From Viscum album (taxonomy: Eukaryota > Streptophyta > Magnoliopsida > Santalales > Viscaceae): a DNA stretch of 64,000 bases. A program made the position numbers and the translations under genes. Under the pieces are notes generated by a model, which was given only the letters and a program-made list of their open reading frames with translations, did no database searches and was not told the origin of the DNA. The stretch covers positions 1,901,794,644 through 1,901,858,643 of the forward strand of contig OY728163.1 in the NCBI GenBank assembly GCA_963277665.1, given 5' to 3'. Below are positions 11,401-23,043 of this stretch, one piece after another. How positions within the stretch are numbered: the stretch's first letter is position 1; each line of letters starts with the position of its first letter.

Positions 11401-14197
11401 CCATGAGTCTAAATGAAATGTAAGATTATATGTTATTATAAATTAGTTTTAAAATTTATGGATTGAATAAGAATAAACACATTATTAAAACTATTTATTA
11501 TATTTTTTGGTAAGTAAAATAGATTTATATGTAAGTAGTAAATTTTTTGTAAAGTACAAATATGCTTCAAAAATACATTACTCTTTAGAAATTGGTTTTA
11601 TTACTCTTTTTGATAAAATAATATATATTTTTTCAATTATTGACTAATTTATTTGAAAAAATGAACATAATTTTTGAAATAATATTTTCCAGATATTTTT
11701 AGAGTAAATTATTTATAATTTATTTTAAAAGATGGATTTTTTTAAGAAGGGATAGAAATAATGATTGTTATTGAAAACTGTATTTTTGTTTAAAATGTTT
11801 AGGATGTTTCATTGTTTTTAATAGTCTAAAAGTAAGATATGTTCATTTATGTTATGTATAATCCATTTTATTACAATAAAATTAATTTCACTATCATATT
11901 TTTTATACAATCATTTATAATTCAGGAAAAAATTATATGATAACTTCATTTTTGTCACATTTTATGGGTTATATTTTAAATTAAATTCCAATATTTACAT
12001 CAATTATATCATTAAAAATGGATTCCATGTTTTGAAATAGGAGGAAAAAATTTGGTAAATCACTTTTTTTTATCATTTTCAGTTGAAAAACTGTAAAATA
12101 TTTGACTTCTCAGTATTTTTAAAGTTAGTAAAACATAGTTAATACATTGGGATAAGGAATTGAAACATCACTAACACCTTCTTTTGACCTAATGGATAAA
12201 TGGAGTTCAGACATTTCCATAAAATTTTAATATATATGGCCACTTGGTTCCATTTTTATTTTATATTTTACATTATATTATTTAATAATGGACTAAATAT
12301 AAAATATCACTCTTTAGAATCTACTACCTCGAATATTTTTCATTCTGAATAATAATATTTTTGGGTTGGTTTTAAATTTTCATTTTAAAATGGAATTAAT
12401 TTTATTCTAGTCAATTTTTAATTGTTTTTTATTGAATTGAAAAATTTTCTTAAATGCTTACACAACCTCCGACATATAATGTATTCAATTAAAGAAAAAT
12501 AAAATAAAAAATTTCAAAAATATTAAAAGTAACAAAAAAATAATGAATTATTGTGTTTTATTTTTTCCTATATAAGTATAAAATATTTCAGATTTTTAAA
12601 GGTTTTACATTTAAATAAAAACATTATTGTAATTTCATCAATGTTAAGTTAAATGAATAGTGTAAAAATGACATTAAAAATATTTTAGGATAATAATATA
12701 TTATTAAATTATTTAAAAATATTAAAAATCCTACAAGATTACTATTTTGATTGTAATTGTTCAATGATGTCGTACAATGAACATTTATGATCCAATTATT
12801 AACGTCTAGTTTAAATTATAAATTTTTAATATTAAAAATGTTGTCACTATGGTTAATGTACGTAGTGGTTTACCGATGATTAATAAAAAATGATAGGGTT
12901 AAAATGACATAAACACTTAAATATAACCCATAGGTTGGTTTCTTTTAAACTGTACACTTATAATATTTTATTATTGGTCAATTTTGATTCATTTTCCATG
13001 AATGTTACTTAATAATATTTTATAACATTAAAAATGTAAAATTCTATCACGTACATCAATTTTAAAAGGTCACTTACTCCCCTCACTTAATTGAACCGTT
13101 TAACTATTTATCTCAACCAAAACTCCCCCCCCCCCCAATAATTATCTTTGTTTTTGAGGTTCTACTATATTCATAAGATTAACATTGGGTTCCTTAAGTG
13201 GATATATGATGGTGTTCTTTCAAAAGAAGTGGTAATCACCCTAAACATTCACATTTTACATCATCTATTACCCAATGATAATATTTAGTATTTATCATAA
13301 GATAATAATTTCATTATAATAATTATATATTAATAAGATTATGATTATGAAATAGTCCTTATCCACTCACTATTCCATCATGTTAGTAGTAAAATTAATT
13401 CTTGTGTGTTTGTGTGGACTATAGCCTTCACATATCGATATAATTAAATTTCTATAACCATCATTCAAAAATTTTAATTAATAGGTATTCAAAAATTATA
13501 TATGATATTTATTAAATTATTATGTTCCTATAATTATAATATCATAACAACCTTCTTACCTTCACATCACTTTAAAAATGATAACATTTCTCATGTTATG
13601 GGTGGATGACCACTTCCATGAAGTGATGTGATACATTCATCATTAACTCATTAAATGGATTATAATAATAATATTATATATATATGTGAAATATATGATA
13701 TGAAAATTATTTTATAATTTTGAATTATTATTTACCTTACATTCCTAACCTCCATCAAAAAGTGAAAATAGTGTTCATCAATATGTACTGCCTACCATCT
13801 CTAAAAACGTTGTAATTCATTTTTATAAATTTACTATTTATGAGTGATTATAATTATATATATAATGTATCATGGTTATAATTCTAGAAATTAGGGAACT
13901 ACTACCAGTATATGAGGAATAAAATTACCTAAAAATATACAAGAAAAAGGAAGCGGTTATCACCCAGAATAATGATTTTAACAAATAATTATTAAGGGAA
14001 AAGGTTAGTTGTATCGAACCCTTCTCTCCCAACTCTCCCCCTACATCCCTCAGCATTGTCCTGGGTTTTCTTTGGAAACCCTCAAATTAAGGACTGGAGG
14101 CATGTTTGAGAACCATTTTTTCTTTACTTTCTTTTTTTTCTACACCTTTTCTTGCCTCCTCCAACTCTCTTTCTTCATCGTGGTGTGTTTTTCATGG
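11401..14197. other. Long AT-rich stretch without genes
   Basis: Nothing coding is seen. The last 190 bases (14009-14197) are strongly pyrimidine-rich on the plus strand, like a 5' untranslated leader. They continue directly into 31603 once the 17.4 kb retroelement is removed. The owner of that leader, if any, cannot be named. Confidence 0.5.
13125..13136 (+). repeat. Poly(C) run of 12
   Basis: Twelve consecutive C residues in otherwise AT-rich DNA; a simple repeat prone to length errors. Confidence 0.9.
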
Positions 14198-14202
14198 AGT
14201 AT
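14198..14202 (+). repeat. Target site duplication AGTAT, left copy
   Basis: AGTAT directly precedes the first LTR (TGTAACGCC at 14203) and is repeated directly after the last LTR at 31598-31602. Five base pairs is the usual duplication made by LTR-retrotransposon integrase. Confidence 0.88.
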
Positions 14203-15800
14203 TGTAACGCCCCGACCCCAGTTGCCCAGAGTCGGTGCATTAATTACATAACATTGGCATGATCACAAGAAAGATAAAATCTTGAAAGACCGATTGGTTT
14301 AGTAGCCTTGGAAACACTAGATATATTCATAAGTTTTACATTACATCATAAAATGAAAAACTACTACAACAACATAAAGTTTCCACAGTCCACACTATAA
14401 TCCCCTCATAATATCCCTACAGGTCATTCATAACTTATATCTTCACTTCCTGGGAAAAATAAAACATATAAAAGGGGTGAGCTCAAATGCCCAGTAAGGA
14501 TAACAATATGGCGGAAACATTCATAAATAAGAATAAACATTTAAGGCAATGCATTACTAAAACAAAAGCCTTTTAAACTTGAACTTCAACATAGTATGGC
14601 AAAAGTAAAAATGAAATAATTCCATTTACTTATTCACATGGATATCCTACTAATCGAATAATCACATGCAAAAATCAATAACCACTTTCATAATGTTGGA
14701 ATGCATAATGCCAGACTATCATAACCACATAGTCAAGGCCTCGTGCCAAGACTACAAATAAGATTTTGTCAAGGCCTTGTGCCAAGATACTAGTTTGTCT
14801 CATGAGACCTACCGATGCATCGAGGAGCTATAGCGGGCTCCACCCGTCACTTATTAAGTCCAATGCATTCCCATATGAAAAGGTTTAAACATAACATAAA
14901 CATTCGTATTAAAACTAGCATACGAAATGTCAATAATTTCACCATAAACTATGAATGGTATAAAAATAGCACATCCATAGTCAAACATATCACAAAACCT
15001 TCAATACAATATAGAAGTTTTGTATCATAATAAATCAACTTCAAATAATCTTAAAATCCATCAAAGGATGTTGACATAGATGAAATCAAAATTCTTTTTA
15101 AAGAAATATCTCCTTTTATTTTGAAATCATTTAAGATCCATATAAAATAAAACATTTTCTTTGAAAATATTCTTATAAGCTTGTAAGGGAAGCTTTGACG
15201 ATTTTATAACGGCGGAAAATAACCGCACCCTCCGTATAAGTTAAAAAAAACATTCTTATCTTAATTCTGTCGAAAAGGTTAAAAAGCACCTTGTTTGGAA
15301 AACGACGGAAAGATTCCCTTATAAACCTCTTATAAAAAGTCAAACAAGGGTATAAATGACTTTAACCCATATTCTTTTAAATATTAAAATTGTTTTGAAA
15401 TACATTTTTAAGAAACATGGATGTGGATGATAACGAGATCCCAGTAGATTATTACGTATAAACAACCTCGGATAATGAAGAGATTGTGAAATAACCCTTA
15501 CCTTGTACTTTTCCTTGGTTGGGGTAGGTTAACCTCCTGTATAATGGTGAAATAATTGTTATTAAATTATACAAGAATCATATATATTAATATGATATCA
15601 TATATGATCTTTTAACATTGATTTGTTAATAATATCTTAGAATTATCGTCGTTTCGGGAGTTAACTTACTCATTTTATTTTATATGTTTTGTTACATAAG
15701 CCATGGTTGTTGTATCTTATTCATATCCAGAATGATATCTAGTCCTTAAACGTCATTTTTAAATCATCAAATTATAATTATACTTGAATGGATACGATGG

Positions 15801-16059
15801 AGAATGAATCTCATCGCGTTCGTGGAGACGGTAGTCCGTACGTACGCACGAGCGACAATATCATTCTTTTGATATTAAAATAATATATAAATGGATGGTA
15901 TATCATATATACAGAATCATTAACATGTTATATTTATTATTTACATGAGTTACACATCATTATTATACCCATCCAAATAATATTATATTGAATAACAATT
16001 ACACCACGACGTGGAGACGGTAAGCCGTACGTACGCACGTATGGTGACATGTTATTCAA
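15801..16059 (-). promoter_or_regulatory. Two stem-loops with conserved palindromic motif, LTR 1
   Basis: A 30-nt motif occurs at 15821-15850 and 16010-16039: CGTGGAGACGG, then TANN, then CCGTACGTACGCACG. Each copy sits between inverted arms: 15801-15820 with 15851-15867 (AGAATGA...TCGC), and 15989-16006 with 16042-16059 (TTGAATAACA, CACCA). Within the motif ACGG-TANN-CCGT forms a small hairpin, CGTG/CACG closes the ends, and CGTACGTACG is self-complementary. Both lie 330-570 nt downstream of the LTR TATA box, so they would be in the RNA leader. A role in RNA dimerisation, packaging or protein binding is inference. Confidence 0.6.
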
Positions 16060-16380
16060 AGGGTGGATAGAATACTGAATATGGTTGTACCATATTTATA
16101 ATAACATCACAGTATATGTGAGATACTGGAGTTATTATTTTAGAATGGTACGAACAAAGGAAGAAGAAGTGGAAGAAGAAATGAACTTAGAAAAGGGTGG
16201 TGAAATCATTACCTCTTCTTCGGGTTCATTCTTTTGATTTGGTAAAAAGGGATCCTTAGGTTGGATTTCTGATCAAACTAAGGCCTCTAGGTTGTATTGC
16301 GGGATGTTGGGAGAGTATTTGGGCAGAGTTTGGCCGAACCAAAAGGCTTTAGAGGTGTGAAGAAATGAGAAGGAGGAGTG

Positions 16381-16392
16381 CCCTTTTATAAG
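16381..16392 (-). promoter_or_regulatory. LTR 1 TATA box
   Basis: The minus strand reads CTTATAAAAGGG, a strong TATA box placed mid-LTR, setting the U3/R boundary shortly downstream (about 16350). Confidence 0.65.
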
Positions 16393-18293
16393 AGGGGTGA
16401 GGGGCACCTTTGGAAAAGCTAGAAATATTAATTTATAATAAATTCATATTCGGTTTCTAATGACTCCAAAGTTGACTATTCAAAGGTTAAGGTGGGGATG
16501 GGTCGAAAACAACTCAACCAATAGAATTTAGACCGGTTTGGTACTTATATTAACCTTATCTTTAAGTATTAACTCTAAGTTAATTAGTTTCACTTTTACA
16601 ATGTATCTTTGTATTTTTATATAATATGGTTAATAAACTTACTATATACATCCAAGCGACCCCCAAGTGGTCCATTAATGATGATCCTATCATGATATAA
16701 GTCTCTTGGCCGAACCTTAGACTTTTAAGAATTTAATATCAATTAATAATATAATATTTGTTTTAAGAACTCTTTTATGTCAATTTTGACACTATTCAAT
16801 AGTTGATTATTGTGAAACTCATAACAGATTTATTACTTCGAAAAAAGTCAATTAAATCAATCCTAATATATCATATTATCCTAGAAAATTAGTTTAATTC
16901 ATTAAAAGTTTCATATTATATTTATTTGGGTATTTATAATATCAATTATTTTAATTTTTCACTATTATAGTAATTACTGCATCATCATTGTGTCATATAT
17001 AAAATAAATTATTTAATGTCTAAAAATTATAAATAAAATATCATTATGTAGGAAATATTTTTAGATTTCTAATGAATATTTATAATCTAAAATCCAACAT
17101 ATATAACCCTATGTAACAATTGTTTTTCTAAAAGATATATGCTTATGTCATTTTTGTATTCATTTTAACTTAATTAAAATAAAGTGTCATTATCACTTAC
17201 AAGTGGATCCATGGGGTCCCAAAATAGACCCAAAGATGCCCATGGTCGACCATGTATCAACCAATAGGGTTAAGACACTTTTTAGGGTAACTTAGTATTA
17301 TTATAATATTATTTTTTAACCCTTATTTACCGGATTTACCCTTAACCATGGTAAATAAAATATTTACCGCAGTAATTATTCAAAATGTCTAAAAATAAAA
17401 GTTACCTATTTACACAATTTGAACATCCTGATTCCAAATATGGAATCCATTTTTCTAAATTCAAAACACAGAAGTGGCAGAAATTAATTTAAAATTAATT
17501 CCCGCTGTCAAAACAAAAAGCGTGTTTTTAAGAGATAATAACTATCAAAAGATTGACACTTGTTTATGTTCGGTTTAATTGTAAAATTATGTCCAATGAC
17601 CAAAATTATATTAAATGGTAAAAATATATTCTAAATATACTTTAAAACCACTAAAATTCACAATTTATCACTATTAATTATTTTGATTAAAAAAGTTGTT
17701 TTTAATTAAAATTTAGTAATTTTCACTATTCATCAAAATATGAAAGTTATCCGAAAAGTACCAAAATTTCAACTTAGGCTAAATTCGATATTCCGAATCC
17801 AAAAATGAAGTCCATTTTGAAATATAAAATATATATACTTTCAAAAATTAGGTATTACTATTCATAACGGCTAGTTTGATCGGTTGTGGTGTGTGTTAAA
17901 ACTCGAAGTTGCGTACAACACACGCTACTGTTTTATTCAAAGGAAAGCGTACCGTGTAAGATTGGGATGTTTCATTTTAAATTTTTTGATGTCCCCATTT
18001 AGTCAAAAAGTATAAAATATTGTATTTAAAAAGGTTTCACTATTAAAAGTTGATAAAAGTGTAATACTGAAAATGAATCTGTTCTTGCATTATGACTAAG
18101 AAACTCATAATATGGATTCTAAAATTATAAGGATTATATAAAGTTTAAAATTTAGTTAATAATATTCATAACCTCTTTTGAATGGATTTTTCCTTTGGTA
18201 ATTCATGGTGTGATTGAACTCGGTGTTGCGTGTAGTGCAATTTATTGAATTATTTTGATGAAATAGCACACTATGAAATCTTGGGGTGTTACA

Positions 18294-18307
18294 TTCTCCC
18301 CTCCTTC
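18294..18307 (-). other. Polypurine tract
   Basis: The minus strand reads GAAGGAGGGGAGAA directly before LTR 1. This is the purine run that primes plus-strand DNA synthesis, and it confirms minus-strand orientation. Confidence 0.85.
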
Positions 18308-18681
18308 AATAAATTGCGTCCTCGCAATTTGAAATTGTTCTTCGAAAATAAAAGGTTGAAAATAGAAAATATATTTGTGGGAAAACCCACATCGGAAATT
18401 GGGTTACTAAAATTTAGTCTTAATATGAGGAAAAGAGAAATGAAAGGGTCACCACCAAATTATGATCTCGATTAGGAGAACATTGGTGGCATTTAGAGAC
18501 ATATAATTGGAGGAAAAATGTAAATATTTATAGGTATTGATTGAGGTCATCAATCACAAACAAGTGTAAGATTGAGGTCCTTAAATTCATCAATCTATGA
18601 TGATTTGAAATACCATCGGTTCAACAAAACATAGGGTATTAGGATAACACATTTTTGACGTTTCAAAATATCTTAGTTGAA

Positions 18682-18724
18682 ATCCCACATCGAAAAATGA
18701 ATTAATGAGGACTCTATTTAAAAT
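18682..18724 (+). promoter_or_regulatory. snRNA-type USE plus TATA-like pair, antisense to element
   Basis: ATCCCACATCG (18682-18692) matches the plant snRNA upstream sequence element RTCCCACATCG at all 11 positions. TATTTAAAAT (18715-18724) follows with centre-to-centre spacing of about three helical turns, the arrangement known for Pol III-type plant snRNA genes. A second USE-like site (AACCCACATCG, one mismatch) lies at 18384-18394. No snRNA-like sequence is recognisable downstream, so any transcript is hypothetical. Confidence 0.35.
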
Positions 18725-19164
18725 AAAAAGTCGAAAGTATGAAGATTACCGAAAATAACACATACTAGGGTTCCATGTAGGAAAATATGGATATGGAGGA
18801 GAAATCTAACCATCAATTATCTGATGGAGAGTGGTAGAGAACATGGCTATGAAAAGGCCAACAATCCCAAAGCCATAAATTAGTGATGATTTAAGGTACC
18901 ATCTAGGAAAACATTTTTGTTCTATGTTCCTTTTATTAATGTTGAGGAATTTATTTATGAGATTGGATAAGATCATAAGGAGATATACTTACTTTATAAT
19001 TATAGTTTTATCCTTTAATAAATTTCTACCACAAACTCATCTTTCACTCTAAAAGATAATAGAATGTAAAAAATTCTATTTACACTATTCGTATAGGGTT
19101 CCAAAATAAACGAATTTATAATTCATCTACCAGATCTTTTAAAAAAAACTACATTATTTAATCC

Positions 19165-19290
19165 AGGACATCTCTTGGGCCAGTGGTAGGTGATACACCC
19201 TTGTCGCCCTTCGGTTGCGGGTTCAAGTCTCGCAGCCTTGCCGGACGCGACGGGTTGCCGCCCGACCTCCGGGTTGTCCTTTTATGGCAA
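19165..19290 (+). mobile_element. tRNA-like SINE segment within internal region 1
   Basis: TGGGCCAGTGG (19176-19186) fits an A box and GGTTCAAGTCT (19220-19230) a B box. The segment is GC-rich and ends in CTCCGGGTTGTCCTTTT, which resembles plant tRNA-derived SINEs. It is antisense to the host element. The same segment occupies the equivalent place in internal region 2 and, decayed and reversed, in the old copy at 60341-60475. It was therefore acquired before those copies diverged. Confidence 0.6.
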
Positions 19291-19835
19291 TCCAAAATAA
19301 TCCAAACTAGAACTATCCAAAATACTTCTGTCCAAACTCATAGTCCAACATTTATAAGGAAGGTAAGCATAATGTAGATTCTTTTTACCCCGTAATAGCA
19401 TATGAATACCTTCATCATGTATTCTTTTAATACACTGAAACATCCTGAATTACCATATTCCTTATTGATTACATTCATGCTCCCTTATTCCATATAGAAT
19501 GCTGGATATACTTCATTAATCCAAAAATGTTTTAAACCCCAACAATGATGGAATATACAAATCATTAATCAGTTCCAAGTTAGTCAAGAATATCCAATAT
19601 AATTTATCCAAAACAATCATGTATTATTCCAAAATCACTACCTCGGTATCAGAACTATATTATGGTTTATCATTCTCTCAACCATTTATTCTGCTATTGA
19701 GTCACTTTTCTTTGTTCCACAAAATCTCAAGTCCTTAATGAAATAGTACTGCAGTACAATCCTTACATACTCCATAATTATTATAACACGTAAATTGTTG
19801 ATACACACTCAATTGACATAATCAACATAAGAACT

Positions 19836-20354
19836 CTAATCATTCCTCTTCATCTGTGGTAGTATCATAACTTGATTATTATCCAATAACATCATTTGCG
19901 GCATAGTTTGATGACTGGGACATAGGTTCGCGTAGTGTCCAAACTCCTTGCAAATGAAGCATTGTACATTTGAAACCATTTTCTTACCCTTGCAGTCACG
20001 TACTTTGTGCCCTTTTTCTCCACACTTATAACAAACTCCCATTCCTTTCAGGCAAGTTCTAGGGTGTTTCTTTCCACAGTTACCACATATGGGAAAATTC
20101 TTCTTTTCCCTCTTCCCTTTATCCATCTTTCTCTCTTCCATCCTTTTCTTCTCTTGCTTCCCTTCAAATCCATAGGACTCAGTAAAATCTTTACTTATCT
20201 TATCAACACATGATATTATTTCTTCATATAATGATAATACATGGGAGACTATTTCTCTTATAAATTCTGGCTTAAGACCATGAAAGATATGATCCTTCTT
20301 TCTCTTTGGATCATGTGCATTGCTGGAGTTCTCATTCCTTCTACTGGGCGCCAT
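19836..20354 (-). CDS. Short Gag with three zinc knuckles (internal region 1)
   Basis: A 172-residue protein from the ATG at 20354. Residues 1-60 contain HIFHGLKPEFIREIVSHVLS, resembling the C-terminal part of plant Ty3-type Gag. A lysine-rich linker follows at about 65-87. The knuckles are CGNCGKKHPRTC (CX2CX3HX3C), CYKCGEKGHKVRDC and CFICKEFGHYANLC (both CX2CX4HX4C). Such domains bind the element's RNA during particle assembly. It is much shorter than an ordinary Gag and lacks the matrix and most capsid sequence, and no pol follows. It stands about 490 bp downstream of the primer site. The frame is intact, with all knuckle Cys and His residues present. Confidence 0.85.
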   Translation of the reverse strand: MAPSRRNENSSNAHDPKRKKDHIFHGLKPEFIREIVSHVLSLYEEIISCVDKISKDFTESYGFEGKQEKKRMEERKMDKGKREKKNFPICGNCGKKHPRTCLKGMGVCYKCGEKGHKVRDCKGKKMVSNVQCFICKEFGHYANLCPSHQTMPQMMLLDNNQVMILPQMKRND

Positions 20355-20548
20355 TTCTAAACAATGGCATACACTAGATCAGTTTATGAATCAAAATACA
20401 TAATCCCATACTTATAAAACACTTAACATAAATTGAACTATTTATGGATATAATCCATAATCATAAGAATGTTTCCTTTGAGGACGTATATACTCATAAA
20501 CCCTTCATAATGATTTGTAAAGAAAATGAGAGTTATCCTAAGCATATC

Positions 20549-20705
20549 CCCCGGGAGTGTCGTAACCAAGAGTGCAGCAAGGCCCGTTGTCGTGCACTAG
20601 TTCCCGTTCGAGTCTAGCTCAAAGCGGTGTTTTCGGGTTTTACCCCTAGGTACATCTGTGCCAGAGCCGCCTCTACCTGCTCGTATCCAGACAGGGATGT
20701 ATTGC
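20549..20705 (-). other. GC-rich leader between primer site and gag, copy 1
   Basis: A GC-rich island in AT-rich DNA, containing TCCCGGGGG (minus strand) and a B-box-like GTTCGAGTCTAGC on the plus strand. Position just downstream of the primer site is where packaging signals of retroelements usually lie. The same island is at 27201-27357, and it is missing from the old copy, which has a deletion here. Function is inferred from position only. Confidence 0.4.
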
Positions 20706-20841
20706 TCAGAAAACTCACAAAATCTCTACAATACCAAAATTCTAGGAAGTTCTTCTATACTAATCCTCAAAGTTCATCTTAGGTTTATGTGCTCTAATCA
20801 GAGTTTATCTAAATCTAGCTTCCAAGGTTTGTACTAAACTT

Positions 20842-20853
20842 CCTCTGATACCA
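20842..20853 (-). other. Primer binding site (initiator-Met tRNA type)
   Basis: The minus strand reads TGGTATCAGAGG two bases inside LTR 2. TGGTATCAGAG is complementary to the 3' end of plant initiator methionine tRNA and is the commonest plant LTR-element primer site. Confidence 0.9.
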
Positions 20854-22451
20854 ACTGTAACGCCCCGACCCCAGTTGCCCAGAGTCTGTGCATTAATTAC
20901 ATAACATTGGCATGATCACAAGAAAGATCAAATCTCGAAAGACCGATTGGTTTAGTAGCCTTGGAAACACTAGATATATTCATAAGTTTTACATTACATC
21001 ATAAAATGAAAAACTACTACAACAACATAAAGTTTCCACAGTCCACACTATAATCCCCTCATAATATCCCTGTAGGTCATTCATAACTTACATCTTCACT
21101 TCCTGGGAAAAATAAAACATAGAAAAGGGGTGAGCTCAAATGCCCAGTAAGGATAACAATATGGCGGAAACTTTCATAAATAAGAATAAACATTTAAGGC
21201 AATGCATTACTAAAACAAAAGCCTTTTAAACTTGAACTTCAACATAGTATGGCAAAAGTAAAAATGAAATAATGCCATTTACTTATTCACATGGATATCC
21301 TACTAATCGAATAATCACATGCAAAAATTAATAACCACTTTCATAATGTTGGAATGCATAATGCCAGACTATCATAACCACATAGTCAAGGCCTCGTGCC
21401 AAGACTACAAATAAGATTTTTTCAAGGCCTTGTGCCAAGACACTAGTTTGTCTCATGAGACCTACCGATGCATCGAGGAGCTATAGCGGGCTCCACCCGT
21501 CACTTATTAAGTCCAATGCATTCCCATATGAAAAGGTTTAAACATAACATAAACATTCGTATTAAAACTAGCATATGAAATGTCAATAATTTCACCATAA
21601 ACTATGAATGGTATAAAAATAGCACATCCATAGTCAAACATATCACAAAACCTTCAATACAATATAGAAGTTTTGTATCATAATAAATCAACTTCAAATA
21701 ATCTTAAAATCCATCAAAGGATGTTGACATAGATGAAATCAAAATTCTTTTTAAAGAAATATCTCCTTTTATTTTGAAATCATTTAAGATCCATATAAAA
21801 GAAAACATTTTCTTTGAAAATATTCTTATAAGATTGTAAGGGAAGCTTTGACGATTTTATAACGGCGGAAAATAACCGCACCCTCCATATAAGTTAAAAA
21901 AAATTCTTATCTTAATTCTGTCGAAAAGGTTAAAAAGCACCTTGTTTGGAAAACGACGGAAAGATTCCCTTATAAGCCTCTTATAAAAAGTCAAACAAGG
22001 GTATAAATGACTTTAACCCATATTCTTTTAAATATTAAAAATGTTTTGAAATACATTTTTAAGAAACATGGATGTGGATGATAACGAGATCCCAGTAGAT
22101 TATTACGTATAAACAACCTCGGATAATGAAGAGATTGTGAAATAACCCTTACCTTGTACTTTTCCTTGGTTGGGGTAGGTTAACCTCCTGTATAATGGTG
22201 AAATAATTGTTATTAAATTATACAAGAATCATATATATTAATATGATATCATATATGATCTTTTAACATTGATTTGTTAATAATATCTTAGAATTATCGT
22301 CGTTTCGGGAGTTAACTTACTCATTTTATTTTATATGTTTTGTTACATAAGCCATGGTTGTTGTATCTTATTCATATCCAGAATGATATCTAGTCCTTAA
22401 ACATCATTTTTAAATCATCAAATGATAATTATACTTGAATGGATACGATGG

Positions 22452-22710
22452 AGAATGAATCTCATCGCGTTCGTGGAGACGGTAGTCCGTACGTACGCAC
22501 GAGCGACAATATCATTCTTTTGATATTAAAATAATATATAAATGGATGGTATATCATATATACAGAATCATTAAAATGTTATATTTATTATTTACATGAG
22601 TTACAAATCATTATTATACCCATCCAAATAATATTATATTGAATAACAATTACACCACGACGTGGAGACGGTAAGCCGTACGTACGCACGTATGGTGACA
22701 TGTTATTCAA
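22452..22710 (-). promoter_or_regulatory. Two stem-loops with conserved motif, LTR 2
   Basis: Motif copies at 22472-22501 and 22671-22700, identical to those of LTR 1, each between inverted arms. The variable two bases are GT in one copy and AG in the other, both in the predicted hairpin loop. Confidence 0.6.
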
Positions 22711-23031
22711 AGGGTGGATAGAATACTGAATATGGTTGTACCATATTTATAATAACATCAAAGTATATGTGAGATACTGGAGTTATTATTTTATAATGGT
22801 AAGAACAAAGGAAGAAGAAGTGGAAGAAGAAATGAACTTAGAAAAGGGTGGTGAAATCATTACCTCTTCTTCGGTTTCTTCCTTTTGATTTGATCAAAAG
22901 GGCTCCATAGGTTGGATTTCTGATCAAACTAAGGCCTCTAGGTTGTATTTAGGGATGTTGGGAGAGTATTTGGGCAGAGTTTGGCCGAACCAAAAGGCTT
23001 TAGAGGTGTGAAGAAATGAGAAGGAGGAGTG

Positions 23032-23043
23032 CCCTTTTATAAG
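23032..23043 (-). promoter_or_regulatory. LTR 2 TATA box
   Basis: CTTATAAAAGGG on the minus strand, same position in the LTR as in LTR 1. As a 5' LTR, this one could drive internal region 1. Confidence 0.65.

Larger units (their letters stand above)
14203..18293 (-). repeat. LTR 1 (3' LTR of the tandem), 4091 bp
   Basis: Ends are TGTAAC...TGTTACA. On the minus strand it comprises U3 (18293 to the TATA box at about 16390) and an unusually long R-U5 (about 2.1 kb). Two stem-loops with a conserved motif lie at 15801-16059. It differs from LTR 2 and LTR 3 at many scattered bases where those two agree, for example A at 18186 against C at 24838 and 31490. That makes it the outlier of the three. 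Confidence 0.92.

Noticed and set aside
14815..15030. 71-codon frame in LTR 1, repeated at 28120-28335
   Set aside because: It lies in LTR sequence antisense to transcription; the equivalent in the old relative is not open.
18245..18475. 76-codon frame at the LTR/internal border, repeated at 24897-25127
   Set aside because: It crosses the LTR end and polypurine tract, which are not coding in this element class, and is antisense to the element.
19183..19377. 64-codon frame, repeated at 25835-26029
   Set aside because: It overlaps the tRNA-like SINE segment and merely reads through it; the repeat is due to the tandem structure.
20007..20213. Plus-strand frames opposite gag (also 26622-26865)
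   Set aside because: Antisense shadows of the Gag gene; low-complexity Ser/Phe-rich translation from the Lys-rich linker.
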